NCBI GenBank assembly: GCA_029976075.1
Contig: JARKNW010000012.1
Location: forward strand, 124,001 to 188,000
DNA: 64,000 bases
Direction of reading: 5' to 3'
Origin: Pleomorphomonas sp.
GTDB lineage: Bacteria; Pseudomonadota; Alphaproteobacteria; Rhizobiales; Pleomorphomonadaceae
Position numbers and translations under genes: made by a program. The notes beneath the pieces were generated by a model that saw only the letters and a list, made by a program, of their open reading frames with translations, did no database searches and was not told the origin of the DNA. This document shows, in pieces, positions 41,903 to 50,717 of this stretch; the first letter of the stretch is position 1, and every line of letters begins with the position of its first letter.

Positions 41903-44044
41903 GTGGGGAATTCTGTGCCCCATGATATCCCCGACCAATCGAGCCGGGATCTGTCCATGCCGTCCATCCTCACTCTCTCCGCCGGTGCGCTTTCGCTTGT
42001 TCTCGGCCTGCCCGAGCGCGGCATGCCGGAGATCCTTGCCTTCGGTCGCAACGCGGCCGCACCCAGCTTCTGGCCGGACGTTCCCCGCTCAAGCCGGATC
42101 AACGGCATGGATATCGACGTTCCCTCGGCGGTGTTGCTGCCTGTGACCGGCCTCGGAGCCTTTGGCTGGCCTGCCATTTCCGGTCATCGTGACGGCCGAG
42201 ACTTCCTGATCGATTTCTCCGGCTGGGCGGCCAAGAGCGACGGCAAGAGCACCACCCTGGCAGCCAGCGATCCCATCGCCGGCATGGATATCGCGATATC
42301 CATTCGGGCGAGCGAGGCGGGCGTCTTCGGTCTTTCCACCCGTCTGACTTCGACGAGGGAGGGAAGCTACACCCTAGACCGATGCATGGCCGGCAGTTTT
42401 CTGCTGCCAGCCGGTGCCGCCACGGCAACGAGCTTCACCGGCATGTGGGGTCGTGAGTTCCAGATCCGCAAACATCCCCTCGCCCCCGGCGTAACGCTAC
42501 AGGAAAATCGTCGCGGCCGGACCAGTCACGATCGTCAGCCCTATCTGGGCGTATCGGTAGGAAACGCCCGGTTCGCCTTCCACCTTGGCTGGAGCGGCAA
42601 TCATCTCGTCGCCGTGGATACACTGGATGATGGCCGGCGCCTCGTCCATCTCGGGGCTCTGTTCGAACCTGGCGAGATCCGCCTATCTCACGGAGAAAGC
42701 TACCAAAGCCCCGTCGCTTACGCGGCAGAAGATGCAGCGGCACTCCATGCTTTCGTCCGCTCGGAAATCCTCTCCTGGCCGAACGGCGCCATGAGCCCGC
42801 GCCCGGTGACGCTCAACACCTGGGAGGGCAACTATTTCGACCATCGCCTCAGTTCCCTGAAGGCACAGGCTGACGCAGCGGCAGCCCTGGGCATCGAGCG
42901 CTTCGTCCTCGACGATGGCTGGTTCGGTCGCCGCGACGACGACACCACTTCGCTCGGCGACTGGATCGTCGATGCGCGCAAGTACCCGGATGGCCTCAAG
43001 CCGCTCGTCGACCACGTCACCTCGCTCGGCATGCAGTTCGGCATCTGGTTCGAACCGGAAATGGTCAACGAGGAGTCCGATCTTTACCGAGCCCATCCCG
43101 ACTGGGCCCTGAAGGTTGAGGGGCGGCCGTTCCTTCGGTCGCGCAATCAGCAGGTGCTCGATCTCACGCGGCGCGAGGTCACTGACTACCTCTTCGACAA
43201 GATGTCGGCCGTGCTGTCGTCCCTCGCGATTTCCTACATCAAGTGGGACATGAACCGCGATCTCACGCATGCCGGCGGTGCCGATGGACGGGCCGTGACG
43301 ACTGCCCAGACCCGCGCCGCCCAGGCGTTGATGGCACGAATCCGGGCCGCCTTCCCGCATGTCGAGATCGAGAGCTGCGCCTCTGGCGGCGGCCGTACCG
43401 ATTACGGCGCATTGGCCAATACCCAACGTGTCTGGACATCCGATTGCACCGACGCCCTCGACCGACTGGAGATCCAACGCGGCGCCAGCCTGTTCCTGCC
43501 GCCGGAGATCATGGGCGCCCACGTCTCGGCCAATCCGAGCCATCAAACTGGCCGGACGCTGTCGCTGAGCTTCCGTGCGCTCGTGGCGCTCGCCTATCAT
43601 TTGGGTGTCGAGCTGAACCCGCTCGACATGAGCGCCGAGGAACGAACCGAACTCGCCGGCTTCATCGCACTCCACAAGCGCCTCCGGCCATTGCTGCACG
43701 CCCCCGGCGCCAACTTCAACCTCGACCCGCGCGACGGACGTTACGTCTGGGGCGCCAGCACAGCCGAACAAGCCGCAGTCTTCGTCGCCCAAGGACCTTC
43801 GATGGTCGTCGAGCAACCGGAGCCGCTGACACTCGCCTTACCGGGCGCGCCGGAGCGGCTGTGGCGTGTTGCCGCTGTTCACGGTGATTGCCCGTCGGGT
43901 TTCATTCGCATGAGCGACGGGCAGATGAAGCTCCTGTCTGGCGAGATGAGCTTCAGCGCGGCGGCGCTTGCCAGCGCCGGACTACCCCTGCCGATGCAGA
44001 GACCGGAAACCGCCATTCTGCTCGAGCTGCGGCCGGTCGACTGA
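41903..44044 (+). CDS. Alpha-galactosidase, GH36
   Basis: This glycoside hydrolase family 36 enzyme removes terminal alpha-galactose from melibiose, raffinose and similar sugars. Read from the GTG at 41903 it has 713 residues: an N-terminal beta-supersandwich, then a TIM barrel, then a C-terminal beta domain. The nucleophile is Asp449 in YIKWDMNRD and the acid/base is Asp514 in RVWTSDCTDALDR; SCASGGGRTDYG precedes it. All motifs are intact. An ATG at 41957 (MPSILTLS) with GGGA upstream is an equally plausible start; no signal peptide is seen, so the enzyme is probably cytoplasmic. It is followed by the AGE-family isomerase gene and belongs to the sugar region. Confidence 0.93.
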   Translation: MGNSVPHDIPDQSSRDLSMPSILTLSAGALSLVLGLPERGMPEILAFGRNAAAPSFWPDVPRSSRINGMDIDVPSAVLLPVTGLGAFGWPAISGHRDGRDFLIDFSGWAAKSDGKSTTLAASDPIAGMDIAISIRASEAGVFGLSTRLTSTREGSYTLDRCMAGSFLLPAGAATATSFTGMWGREFQIRKHPLAPGVTLQENRRGRTSHDRQPYLGVSVGNARFAFHLGWSGNHLVAVDTLDDGRRLVHLGALFEPGEIRLSHGESYQSPVAYAAEDAAALHAFVRSEILSWPNGAMSPRPVTLNTWEGNYFDHRLSSLKAQADAAAALGIERFVLDDGWFGRRDDDTTSLGDWIVDARKYPDGLKPLVDHVTSLGMQFGIWFEPEMVNEESDLYRAHPDWALKVEGRPFLRSRNQQVLDLTRREVTDYLFDKMSAVLSSLAISYIKWDMNRDLTHAGGADGRAVTTAQTRAAQALMARIRAAFPHVEIESCASGGGRTDYGALANTQRVWTSDCTDALDRLEIQRGASLFLPPEIMGAHVSANPSHQTGRTLSLSFRALVALAYHLGVELNPLDMSAEERTELAGFIALHKRLRPLLHAPGANFNLDPRDGRYVWGASTAEQAAVFVAQGPSMVVEQPEPLTLALPGAPERLWRVAAVHGDCPSGFIRMSDGQMKLLSGEMSFSAAALASAGLPLPMQRPETAILLELRPVD

Positions 44045-44167
44045 CCGTTAATCGCTCAAGCCAAAACTCCGCGGCTCTGTGATCTCCTGACATTGCCCGG
44101 ACGACCGGTGGTGCTAAGACTAGAGAAAAGAGAAGGGCCGAAGCACCCCGGCCCGGGAGGAGATGAA

Positions 44168-45433
44168 ATGCCCAAGGAAACGAAATCCGCCGCTCAGAGC
44201 CGTTGGGTGGAGCGCACGCCACATCGACTGTGGCTGCTCGACCGTGCTGACGCGCTGTTTTCATTCTTTGAGGCCGGTTGCCGGAACCCGCTCGGTGGCT
44301 ATTTCGAGCTCGATGAAGCCGGCAAACCCATGGCTCCGGGGGCCGACGGCGGCCTGCCGCCCTCGCGTAACCTTCACATCACCACGCGCATGGTGCACGC
44401 CTTCGGTATCGCCTCGCTGATGGGCCGGCCCGGCGCCGCCAACATCATCGATCAGGGCATGGACTTTCTCTGGAAAGGCCACCGCGACGCGACGAACGGC
44501 GGCTATCACTGGGGCGTCGGCTACGGCACGCTGACCGATCCCACCAAGCAGGCCTATGGCCACGCCCATGTTCTGCTCGCCGGCGCCAGCGCAAAGGCCG
44601 CTGGCCACCCCGACGCCGACCGTCTCATATCCGACGTCACCGACATTCTCGTCTCGCGCTTCTGGGAGCCTGTTCCCGGCGCAGTCGCCGAAGAGTTCAC
44701 CGCCGACTGGCAGCCGATCGGCAACTACCGGGGCCAGAACTCCAACATGCACCTCACCGAGTCGCTGATGGCGGCCTTCGAGGTAACCGACGACAACGAG
44801 TACCTCAGGAAAGCCGAGAGTATCGCCTCGCTGATTGTCGGGCGCTTCGCCGCCCAGAACAGTTGGCGCTTGCCCGAGCATTTCGACGGCAAGTGGAACG
44901 TCACACTCGAGTATGTCGGCAACCCCATGTTCAAGCCCTACGGCTCGACGCCGGGTCATTGGCTGGAATGGGCCCGCCTTCTCCTGCAACTCTGGGAACT
45001 GGGCGGTCGCAAACTCGCTTGGTTGCCGGATGCGGCCAAAAACCTGTTCGGCCTCGCCGTCAGCGAGGGCTGGGACAGCAAGCGCGGCGGCTTCTACTAC
45101 ACGGTCGGATGGGACGGAAAGCCGTCGGTGCCCGACCGCTTCTGGTGGCCGTGCTGCGAGGGCATAGGTGCTGCCCATTTCCTGGCTTCGATCACTGGCG
45201 AGGCCTTTTACGAGGACTGGTATCGCCGCATCTGGGACTTCACGACGAACCACCTGATCGATCGGGCAACCGGCGCCTTCATTCCGCAACTCGATGAGGA
45301 AGACCGGTCGGCCACCAATCCGTTCTATGGGCGGCCAGACATCTATCACTCTGTGCAGGCCTGCCTGATCCCGCTGCTGCCGACCTCTGGCAGCCTGGTG
45401 CATGGATTGATGAACGACGGCATTCGGGTCTGA
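44168..45433 (+). CDS. AGE-family aldose-ketose isomerase, YihS-like
   Basis: This 421-residue alpha/alpha-barrel enzyme belongs to the N-acylglucosamine 2-epimerase superfamily. Segments align by eye with E. coli YihS (sulfoquinovose/mannose isomerase): RMVHAFGIASLMGRPGA (74-90), YRGQNSNMHLTESL (187-200), EHFDGKWN (237-244), GSTPGHWLEWARLLL and PDIYHSVQACLIPLLP. The presumed catalytic set is Arg74, His195, His264, Glu267 and His394. The reaction is likely interconversion of an aldohexose and ketohexose; the substrate is not determined. GGAGGAG lies just before the ATG. It is transcribed with or after the alpha-galactosidase gene and ends at a strong bidirectional terminator. Confidence 0.88.
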   Translation: MPKETKSAAQSRWVERTPHRLWLLDRADALFSFFEAGCRNPLGGYFELDEAGKPMAPGADGGLPPSRNLHITTRMVHAFGIASLMGRPGAANIIDQGMDFLWKGHRDATNGGYHWGVGYGTLTDPTKQAYGHAHVLLAGASAKAAGHPDADRLISDVTDILVSRFWEPVPGAVAEEFTADWQPIGNYRGQNSNMHLTESLMAAFEVTDDNEYLRKAESIASLIVGRFAAQNSWRLPEHFDGKWNVTLEYVGNPMFKPYGSTPGHWLEWARLLLQLWELGGRKLAWLPDAAKNLFGLAVSEGWDSKRGGFYYTVGWDGKPSVPDRFWWPCCEGIGAAHFLASITGEAFYEDWYRRIWDFTTNHLIDRATGAFIPQLDEEDRSATNPFYGRPDIYHSVQACLIPLLPTSGSLVHGLMNDGIRV

Positions 45434-45448
45434 GCGGCGAGAAAATCG

Positions 45449-45480
45449 CGCCGCCGGCTTCGGCCGGCGGCGTTTTCGTT
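45449..45480. terminator. Strong bidirectional intrinsic terminator
   Basis: A perfect 10-bp GC stem (45449-45458 with 45463-45472) has a TTCG tetraloop. It is followed by TTTTCGTT on the plus strand and by CGATTTTC on the minus strand. It serves the convergent isomerase and permease genes. Confidence 0.9.
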
Positions 45481-45481
45481 T

Positions 45482-46432
45482 TCAGCTCCTCGTCTTGCCG
45501 ACTGACGACATGGCCACTGCGAGCACGATGATCGAACCTATCAGCACCTCCCGCACATAGCTGTCGATGCTCATCTGGGTGAGACCGTTACCAAGCACGC
45601 CGAGGATCAGCACACCGATAAGTGTCGCCAGGACATGCGGCTCCCCCTCTTCGCTCATGGTCATGCCGAGAAAGACAGCGGCGATCGCATCGAGCATCAG
45701 GCCCGAACCCTGCGTCGGATTGGCCGAAGCCACCCGGCTGGCGTACATCAGGCCAGCTGTCGCCGCCCCGAGGCCACTGAGGCCAAAAGCGAGGAAACGC
45801 AGCCGTTTGACGCGGATACCGGCAAGACGCGCCGCTTCCATGTTGCCGCCGATGGCATAGAGGCGACGGCCGAAAGCAGTCTGCTCCAGCATGAACCAGA
45901 CGAAGAAAAGCACGAGCGTGGCGACGATCGTCAGGCTCGGCAGGCTCACGGTCTCCGTCAACGGAATGCCGGAACGGGCAAAGCCCGAAAACGCCGCTGG
46001 AATGTCGCGCCCGAAGATGGTCTTGCCACCGGAGACCAGGAAGGCAAGACCGCTGTAGACGGTCAATGTTCCAAGCGTCGCGACGAAGGGCAGAATGCCG
46101 ACATAGGCCACGAGAAAACCATTGAGCAAACCACCGGCGAGACCGATGACAAGTGCCAGGGCAAGGCCGAGCCAGACGCCGTAGCCGTCGCGAAAGGCGA
46201 GCGCCGCAAGGATACCGGCGAACGAGGCCATCGAACCGACCGAGAGATCGAAATCCCCCATCACCATGACAATGGTCATCGTAAAGGCGACCACAGCCAG
46301 CATCGATACCTGCTGGCTGATGTTCAGCCAGTTCTTCGCCGTCATGAAGGTGTCTGGAATCTCGATCCAGAAAAACACGACGACCAGCACGAAGCCGATC
46401 AACGTGCCATAGGTCTTGAGCGCGGAAGCCAC
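45482..46432 (-). CDS. Sugar ABC transporter permease, RbsC-type
   Basis: This is the membrane subunit of a ribose/galactoside-class (CUT2) importer, 316 residues, with eight to ten helices. Family-typical segments include FDLSVGSMASFAGILAA, the coupling EAARLAGI/RVKRLRF loop and DAIAAVFLGMTMSEEG. The start is taken as the GTG at 46432 because AAGGA lies 7 nt upstream, directly after the ATPase stop. The upstream in-frame ATG at 46477 would lie inside the ATPase gene and give an unlikely N-terminus. It is the last gene of the minus-strand SBP-ATPase-permease operon. Confidence 0.92.
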   Translation of the reverse strand: MASALKTYGTLIGFVLVVVFFWIEIPDTFMTAKNWLNISQQVSMLAVVAFTMTIVMVMGDFDLSVGSMASFAGILAALAFRDGYGVWLGLALALVIGLAGGLLNGFLVAYVGILPFVATLGTLTVYSGLAFLVSGGKTIFGRDIPAAFSGFARSGIPLTETVSLPSLTIVATLVLFFVWFMLEQTAFGRRLYAIGGNMEAARLAGIRVKRLRFLAFGLSGLGAATAGLMYASRVASANPTQGSGLMLDAIAAVFLGMTMSEEGEPHVLATLIGVLILGVLGNGLTQMSIDSYVREVLIGSIIVLAVAMSSVGKTRS

Positions 46433-46443
46433 GAGAAGTTCCT

Positions 46444-47973
46444 TCAGGCGGAGGGCACAGTCGGCGTGCCGAAGCAAAGGGCGGCAAGCCCTGCCTGGTC
46501 GAGGCCCTCGGTGGATACAGCGGTCGCCACCTTGCCGTCCCGAAAGACGATGACGCGGTCGGCCATATAGACAAGTTCCGGCAGGTCGGACGATGCAAGC
46601 ACCACCGCCTTGCCCTCGGCTGTGAGTTCGCGCAGCAAGGCATGGATGTCATAACGGGCGCCGACATCGACGCCCCGCGTGGGCTCATCAAGCAGCAGCA
46701 CCTCGGGCTTGCCGGCAATGACCCGCGCAAACACCACCTTCTGCTGATTGCCCCCGGAGAGTTCACGTACCTTCTGCCGTGGCCCCTTGGCCTTCAGCCT
46801 TACCTTGAGACCAAGCTCCACCGCCTGCTCGGCTTCCGCCGCGCGGTCGAGGACGAGGCCAAAACGGACGAGTTCATCGAGATGCGGCAGTGACACGTTG
46901 CCGGCAATCGATGCCGAGGACACCACCCCTTCCTGACGTCGTTCGCGCGGCAGGAAAGCAAGCCCCTTCTCCCAGGCAGAGACCGGTTCCTCGATCCGAA
47001 CCGGCCGGCCGGCAAGGCTGACGGCGCCATCATGCCCCCCATCGGCACCGACGATCGCGCGAATGACTTCGCTCTGCCCCGCCCCTTCCAAACCGGCCAG
47101 ACCAAGGATCTCGCCCTTTTTCACTTCAAAGGACACATCCTGCAAATAGGCCGTTGAAAGATGTTCGACGCTGAGTGCGACCTCATCCGACACCGGTCCA
47201 AGACGGGGTGGGTAGCCGTCGGCAAACCGGCGACCAATCATCAGTTCGATCACCTCGAGCTTTTTCAGCCCAACAATGTCGCGAGTCGCCACCGTCGCCC
47301 CGTCGCGTAACACGGTGAGGCGGTCGGCGAGCTCCATCACCTCATCGAGCCGGTGCGACACGTAGATGATGCCCGCTCCCGCGGCTCTCAACCGGCGGAT
47401 CACCGCGAATAGACGTCGCGACTCTTCGGCCGACAGCGCAGCCGTCGGCTCGTCCATGACATAGAGGCGAGCCGGTACGCCATCTTCGATCGCAGCATCC
47501 TGGAAGGCAGCTGCAATCTTAACCAGCATCTGGTCTCCAACCGACAGGCGGGCCATCTTGCGCGCCGGATGAATATGACTGACACCCAGTCCTTCCAACA
47601 CCGCCGCGGCCGCACGATTGAGACCGTCCCAGTCGATCATGAAACGCCAGCGGCGCGGGTACTCGCGGCCAAGGAAGATGTTCTCGGCGACCGACAGATG
47701 TGGCACCACCGAGAGTTCCTGGTGGATGAAGCGCAGACCGAGACGGAGGGCATCCGCCGGCGAACCGATGATGACCGGCGCGCCGTCGATCTCGATCGTT
47801 CCCGAATCCGGCTTCACCACGCCGGCCAGCACCTTGATCAGCGTCGATTTGCCGGCCCCGTTCTCACCCATCAGGGCATGGACTTCGCCGGCTCGCACCT
47901 CGAGGCCGGCACCACTGAGCGCCGGAGCGCCAGCGAAGCTCTTCTTGAGGTCTCGGATCAAAAGCAGCGTCAT
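46444..47973 (-). CDS. Sugar ABC transporter ATP-binding protein, RbsA/MglA-type
   Basis: This 509-residue tandem ATPase belongs to a CUT2 importer. The first nucleotide-binding domain has Walker A GENGAGKST near 37-45, a variant signature LSVGDQM and Walker B LYVMDEP. The second has the typical degenerate Walker A GLEGAGQSE but a good signature LSGGNQQK and LLLDEPTRGVDVGA. This asymmetry is normal for the family. It lies 55 nt after the substrate-binding protein gene and 11 nt before the chosen permease start. Confidence 0.95.
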   Translation of the reverse strand: MTLLLIRDLKKSFAGAPALSGAGLEVRAGEVHALMGENGAGKSTLIKVLAGVVKPDSGTIEIDGAPVIIGSPADALRLGLRFIHQELSVVPHLSVAENIFLGREYPRRWRFMIDWDGLNRAAAAVLEGLGVSHIHPARKMARLSVGDQMLVKIAAAFQDAAIEDGVPARLYVMDEPTAALSAEESRRLFAVIRRLRAAGAGIIYVSHRLDEVMELADRLTVLRDGATVATRDIVGLKKLEVIELMIGRRFADGYPPRLGPVSDEVALSVEHLSTAYLQDVSFEVKKGEILGLAGLEGAGQSEVIRAIVGADGGHDGAVSLAGRPVRIEEPVSAWEKGLAFLPRERRQEGVVSSASIAGNVSLPHLDELVRFGLVLDRAAEAEQAVELGLKVRLKAKGPRQKVRELSGGNQQKVVFARVIAGKPEVLLLDEPTRGVDVGARYDIHALLRELTAEGKAVVLASSDLPELVYMADRVIVFRDGKVATAVSTEGLDQAGLAALCFGTPTVPSA

Positions 47974-47992
47974 GGGAAAACCCGCATCGAGG

Positions 47993-48008
47993 GGGCGACC
48001 GATCGCCC
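47993..48008. repeat. Small hairpin between SBP and ATPase genes
   Basis: GGGCGA and TCGCCC form a 6-bp stem with a 4-nt loop within the 55-nt gap. Hairpins at this place often protect the binding-protein part of the mRNA; here the effect is inferred. Confidence 0.35.
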
Positions 48009-48028
48009 GCCTCCGTTATGAGCCATCG

Positions 48029-48961
48029 TCAGTCCTTGACGTTGTCAGCCGTGATCAGCTTGGTCGGCACATAGATGACCGACGACTTCGGCGGCTTGCC
48101 GGCCAGCGTCTGCGCAACCGCCTCGGCAGCGGCCTTGCCGATGCCATGGAAGTCTTGTGCCATCGACGCTTCGAAGTTGCCGCCGGCGGCGATCGCTTCG
48201 CGCGCCTGGGGATTGGCGTCAATACCGGTAACGACGATGCCTTCGTTCTGGCGACCCGCCGCCTCGATGGCTTGCAGGGCACCGAGCGCCGGCTGGTCCC
48301 AGGCCGCCCAGACGGCCGAGATCGAACCCTTGTCGGGATGGGCGGCAAGCAGCGCCTCCATCTTGGCACGGCTGTCGGCGATACCGCCATCCGAAACGTC
48401 GGGCGTCACCCGATCGAGCACCTTGATGTCGGGATTGTTGTGGAACACGGCATCGGCGATGACGCCGCGTACCTGCACCGGCGGAAAGGCGTCGAACACG
48501 AACATCACCACATTGCCCTTGCCACCGATCCGGTTGGCGACATAGGCGGCGGTATCGGCTGCCATGGCATAGCCATTGGACGTGACGTTGGTGACAAGAT
48601 AGGGGCTCGCGCCGGCATCCATGCCGACCACCGGAATGCCGGCATCCTTGACGGCAGCCAGACCGGCCTCGACCTGAGCCGGATCGACGTTGATCACCAC
48701 CGCATCGACCTTCTGCGTCGCCGCGTCCTCGAGGCGAGAGATGACGGCAGCAACATCGCCCTTGGTGTCGATGACATTGACGTCCCAAGCCTTGTCTTTC
48801 GCAGCCTCCTGGAAGGCTTCGACGTAAAACTGCGTACCGGGCTGAGCAAGATAGGGCGTGATCACCGCGATCTTGCCAGCGGCCACGGCGGTTCCGGCTG
48901 CGAGCATGGCTGAAAGAAACAGCACGGCGGAGGGAAGCCGCGTGCGAAGCGAAACTGTCAT
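48029..48961 (-). CDS. Sugar ABC transporter substrate-binding protein, RbsB-type
   Basis: This 310-residue periplasmic binding protein has a signal peptide at 1-27 (AVLFLSAMLAAGTAVA). The two-lobed Peripla_BP_4 fold follows: KIAVITPYLAQPGTQFYVEAF, VDAVVINVDP, VVGMDAGASPYLVTNVTSNGYAMA, and VVTGIDANPQAREAI in the second lobe. The ligand is probably a monosaccharide or polyol. The aromatic and acidic residues that would define it cannot be assigned by eye. First gene of the importer operon, divergent from the FGGY kinase gene. Confidence 0.92.
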   Translation of the reverse strand: MTVSLRTRLPSAVLFLSAMLAAGTAVAAGKIAVITPYLAQPGTQFYVEAFQEAAKDKAWDVNVIDTKGDVAAVISRLEDAATQKVDAVVINVDPAQVEAGLAAVKDAGIPVVGMDAGASPYLVTNVTSNGYAMAADTAAYVANRIGGKGNVVMFVFDAFPPVQVRGVIADAVFHNNPDIKVLDRVTPDVSDGGIADSRAKMEALLAAHPDKGSISAVWAAWDQPALGALQAIEAAGRQNEGIVVTGIDANPQAREAIAAGGNFEASMAQDFHGIGKAAAEAVAQTLAGKPPKSSVIYVPTKLITADNVKD

Positions 48962-49197
48962 AGGTGCGTTCCCCGTTTTCTCTTGGGCCGGTCGTTGAGG
49001 CGCTATCCTTCAGCCGGCGGAAAACAGTTAGCAGCCAGAGGAGCCGCATTCAACACGAAGCCGGCGAATCCGAGCTGGCCGGCGCAGCCAAGCGCCTCTC
49101 AAAAATGGCTTTTTTGATAAAGAAGCGAAAGCGAGATGGACAGCCCGACCCCGGCGTGATGATCTTGGCAGCACATTTATGCCTCTCGGGTTCTCTC
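48962..49197. promoter_or_regulatory. Divergent promoter region between the importer operon and the FGGY kinase gene
   Basis: These 236 nt must hold both promoters. An AT-rich inverted repeat, TCAAAAA-TGGC-T-TTTTTGA (49099-49117), stands out and could be an operator. No local regulator gene is present to assign to it. No confident -35/-10 pair is named. Confidence 0.4.
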
Positions 49198-50670
49198 ATG
49201 AAAACGCCGCTTCTCATCGGCATTGACGTCGGCACCACATCGATCAAGGCCAGCCTGTTCGACGAACGCGGCACGGCGCTCCGCACCTTTGCCGACCATT
49301 ATTCGACCACGCGGCCAGCGTCCGGGCTTGCCGAACAGAACCCCGACGATTGGACGAACCGGGTCATCAAAGCCCTCGTCGAGCTATCCGAGGGCTTGCC
49401 GGCGGATGTCGTCGCCGGTGTAGGCCTCACCAGCCAAGTCAATACCCACGTTTTCGTAGGAAACGACGGCACCCCCCTGATGCCGGCGATCACCTGGCAG
49501 GATGGGCGTGCCCACGTGGAGGCGGCCGAACTCGATGCGCTGATTTCCATGCAAGAGCGCATCGGTTGGTGGGGAGCTCCCCTTCCCATCGACGCCAGCC
49601 ACCCGCTGGCCCGGGCCCTCTGGCTGAAGAGATATCATCCCGATCTCTGGGCGCGGACGCGCTGGCTGATGGCACCCAAGGATTATTGCATCCTGAAGCT
49701 GACAGGCGAGGCGACCGCCGACCCCATGACCGCTTTCGGTCTCATTGATCAGTCGCTCGTCTATGTATCGCGCCTCGTGGATCTCGTGCCCGGCACCGCC
49801 GATCGGCTGCCGCCGCTCCGGGCCTTCACCCAACCGGCCGGCCGCATCCGACCAGGGCTGCCGTTTGCCGGCGTGCCAATGGTCACCGGTGGCATGGATG
49901 CATGGGCCGGACTGATCGGGACCGGCGCCGTCCGCGACGGCGATTGCATGTATCTCTCCGGAACGTCGGAGATCGTCGGCCTGGTATCGCCGACGCGCCA
50001 TCCCACCCCTGGCGTCGTCGCCTTCCCAACCTGCGAAGGCATCACCCTGCACGCCGGACCGACGCAGGCAGGTGGCGCGTCGCTCGCATGGTTGTCCAGC
50101 CTCACGGGCCGTGCGCCCTCCGAACTGTCGGCTCTTGTCGCCACAAGCGATTCCCACCGCCCCTCGCCATTGTTCCTGCCCCATCTTCAAGGGGAGCGGG
50201 CTCCGGTCTGGGACATCGGCGCGCGAGGCGCCTTCATCGGTCTGGATGGCTCGATGGGACCGGCAGAGCTGACACGCGCCGTTTTCGAGGGCGTGGCATC
50301 TTCGGTCCGCTGGCTCCTTGAGGCGCTGGAATCGTCAGCCGGTCAATCGGCAAAGAGCTTTTCGATGGCAGGTGGCGGCGCTGCTTCGGATCCCTGGTGT
50401 CAGATTCGCGCCGACATGCTGGGGCGACCGATCCGCCGGCTCAAGACGCTGGACGCAGGTGTGCTGGGAGCGGCAGTTCTGGCGGGCGTCGGCGCGGGCT
50501 GCTTTTCAACGATCGCCGAAGCGGCAGAGCGATTGGTCGTGACCGATCGTCTTTTCGAGCCCGATCCGTCGCGGCGCGAACGAATGGATTTTCTCTACGA
50601 TGAATATCGCACGCTCTATGCGGCATTGAAGCCGCTCAACGCGGCCCGCGCCGCCTTCTCCGCTTGGTGA
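49198..50670 (+). CDS. FGGY family carbohydrate kinase (xylulokinase-like)
   Basis: This 490-residue ATP-dependent sugar kinase has the N-terminal phosphate motif IGIDVGTTSIKASLFD. The catalytic base Asp234 is in VTGGMDAWAGL, LSGTSE follows, and AGGGAASDPWCQIRADMLGRP forms the second signature. FGGY members phosphorylate ketoses or polyols such as xylulose, ribulose, tagatose or glycerol. The subgroup is not determined. The ATG at 49198 gives the canonical N-terminus; the frame is open further upstream without protein-like sequence. With the PfkB kinase and aldolase-like genes next to it, sequential phosphorylation of a ketose is a reasonable inference. Confidence 0.9.
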   Translation: MKTPLLIGIDVGTTSIKASLFDERGTALRTFADHYSTTRPASGLAEQNPDDWTNRVIKALVELSEGLPADVVAGVGLTSQVNTHVFVGNDGTPLMPAITWQDGRAHVEAAELDALISMQERIGWWGAPLPIDASHPLARALWLKRYHPDLWARTRWLMAPKDYCILKLTGEATADPMTAFGLIDQSLVYVSRLVDLVPGTADRLPPLRAFTQPAGRIRPGLPFAGVPMVTGGMDAWAGLIGTGAVRDGDCMYLSGTSEIVGLVSPTRHPTPGVVAFPTCEGITLHAGPTQAGGASLAWLSSLTGRAPSELSALVATSDSHRPSPLFLPHLQGERAPVWDIGARGAFIGLDGSMGPAELTRAVFEGVASSVRWLLEALESSAGQSAKSFSMAGGGAASDPWCQIRADMLGRPIRRLKTLDAGVLGAAVLAGVGAGCFSTIAEAAERLVVTDRLFEPDPSRRERMDFLYDEYRTLYAALKPLNAARAAFSAW

Positions 50671-50677
50671 CAAGCGC

Positions 50678-50708
50678 GCATCCCCGGCAGTCACCCTGCC
50701 GGGGATGC
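50678..50708. terminator. Strong hairpin between convergent kinase genes
   Basis: A perfect 13-bp stem (50678-50690 with 50696-50708) with a 5-nt loop lies 7 nt after the FGGY kinase stop and before the PfkB gene end. There is no clear T-run on either side, so it may be a terminator or a 3'-end stabiliser for both transcripts. Confidence 0.55.
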
Positions 50709-50717
50709 GGCGTTCGC

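Noticed and set aside
41903..45433. Classical sulfoquinovose catabolic locus
   Set aside because: Only the isomerase resembles the pathway; the hydrolase is GH36, the transporter is RbsABC-type, and the reductase is missing.
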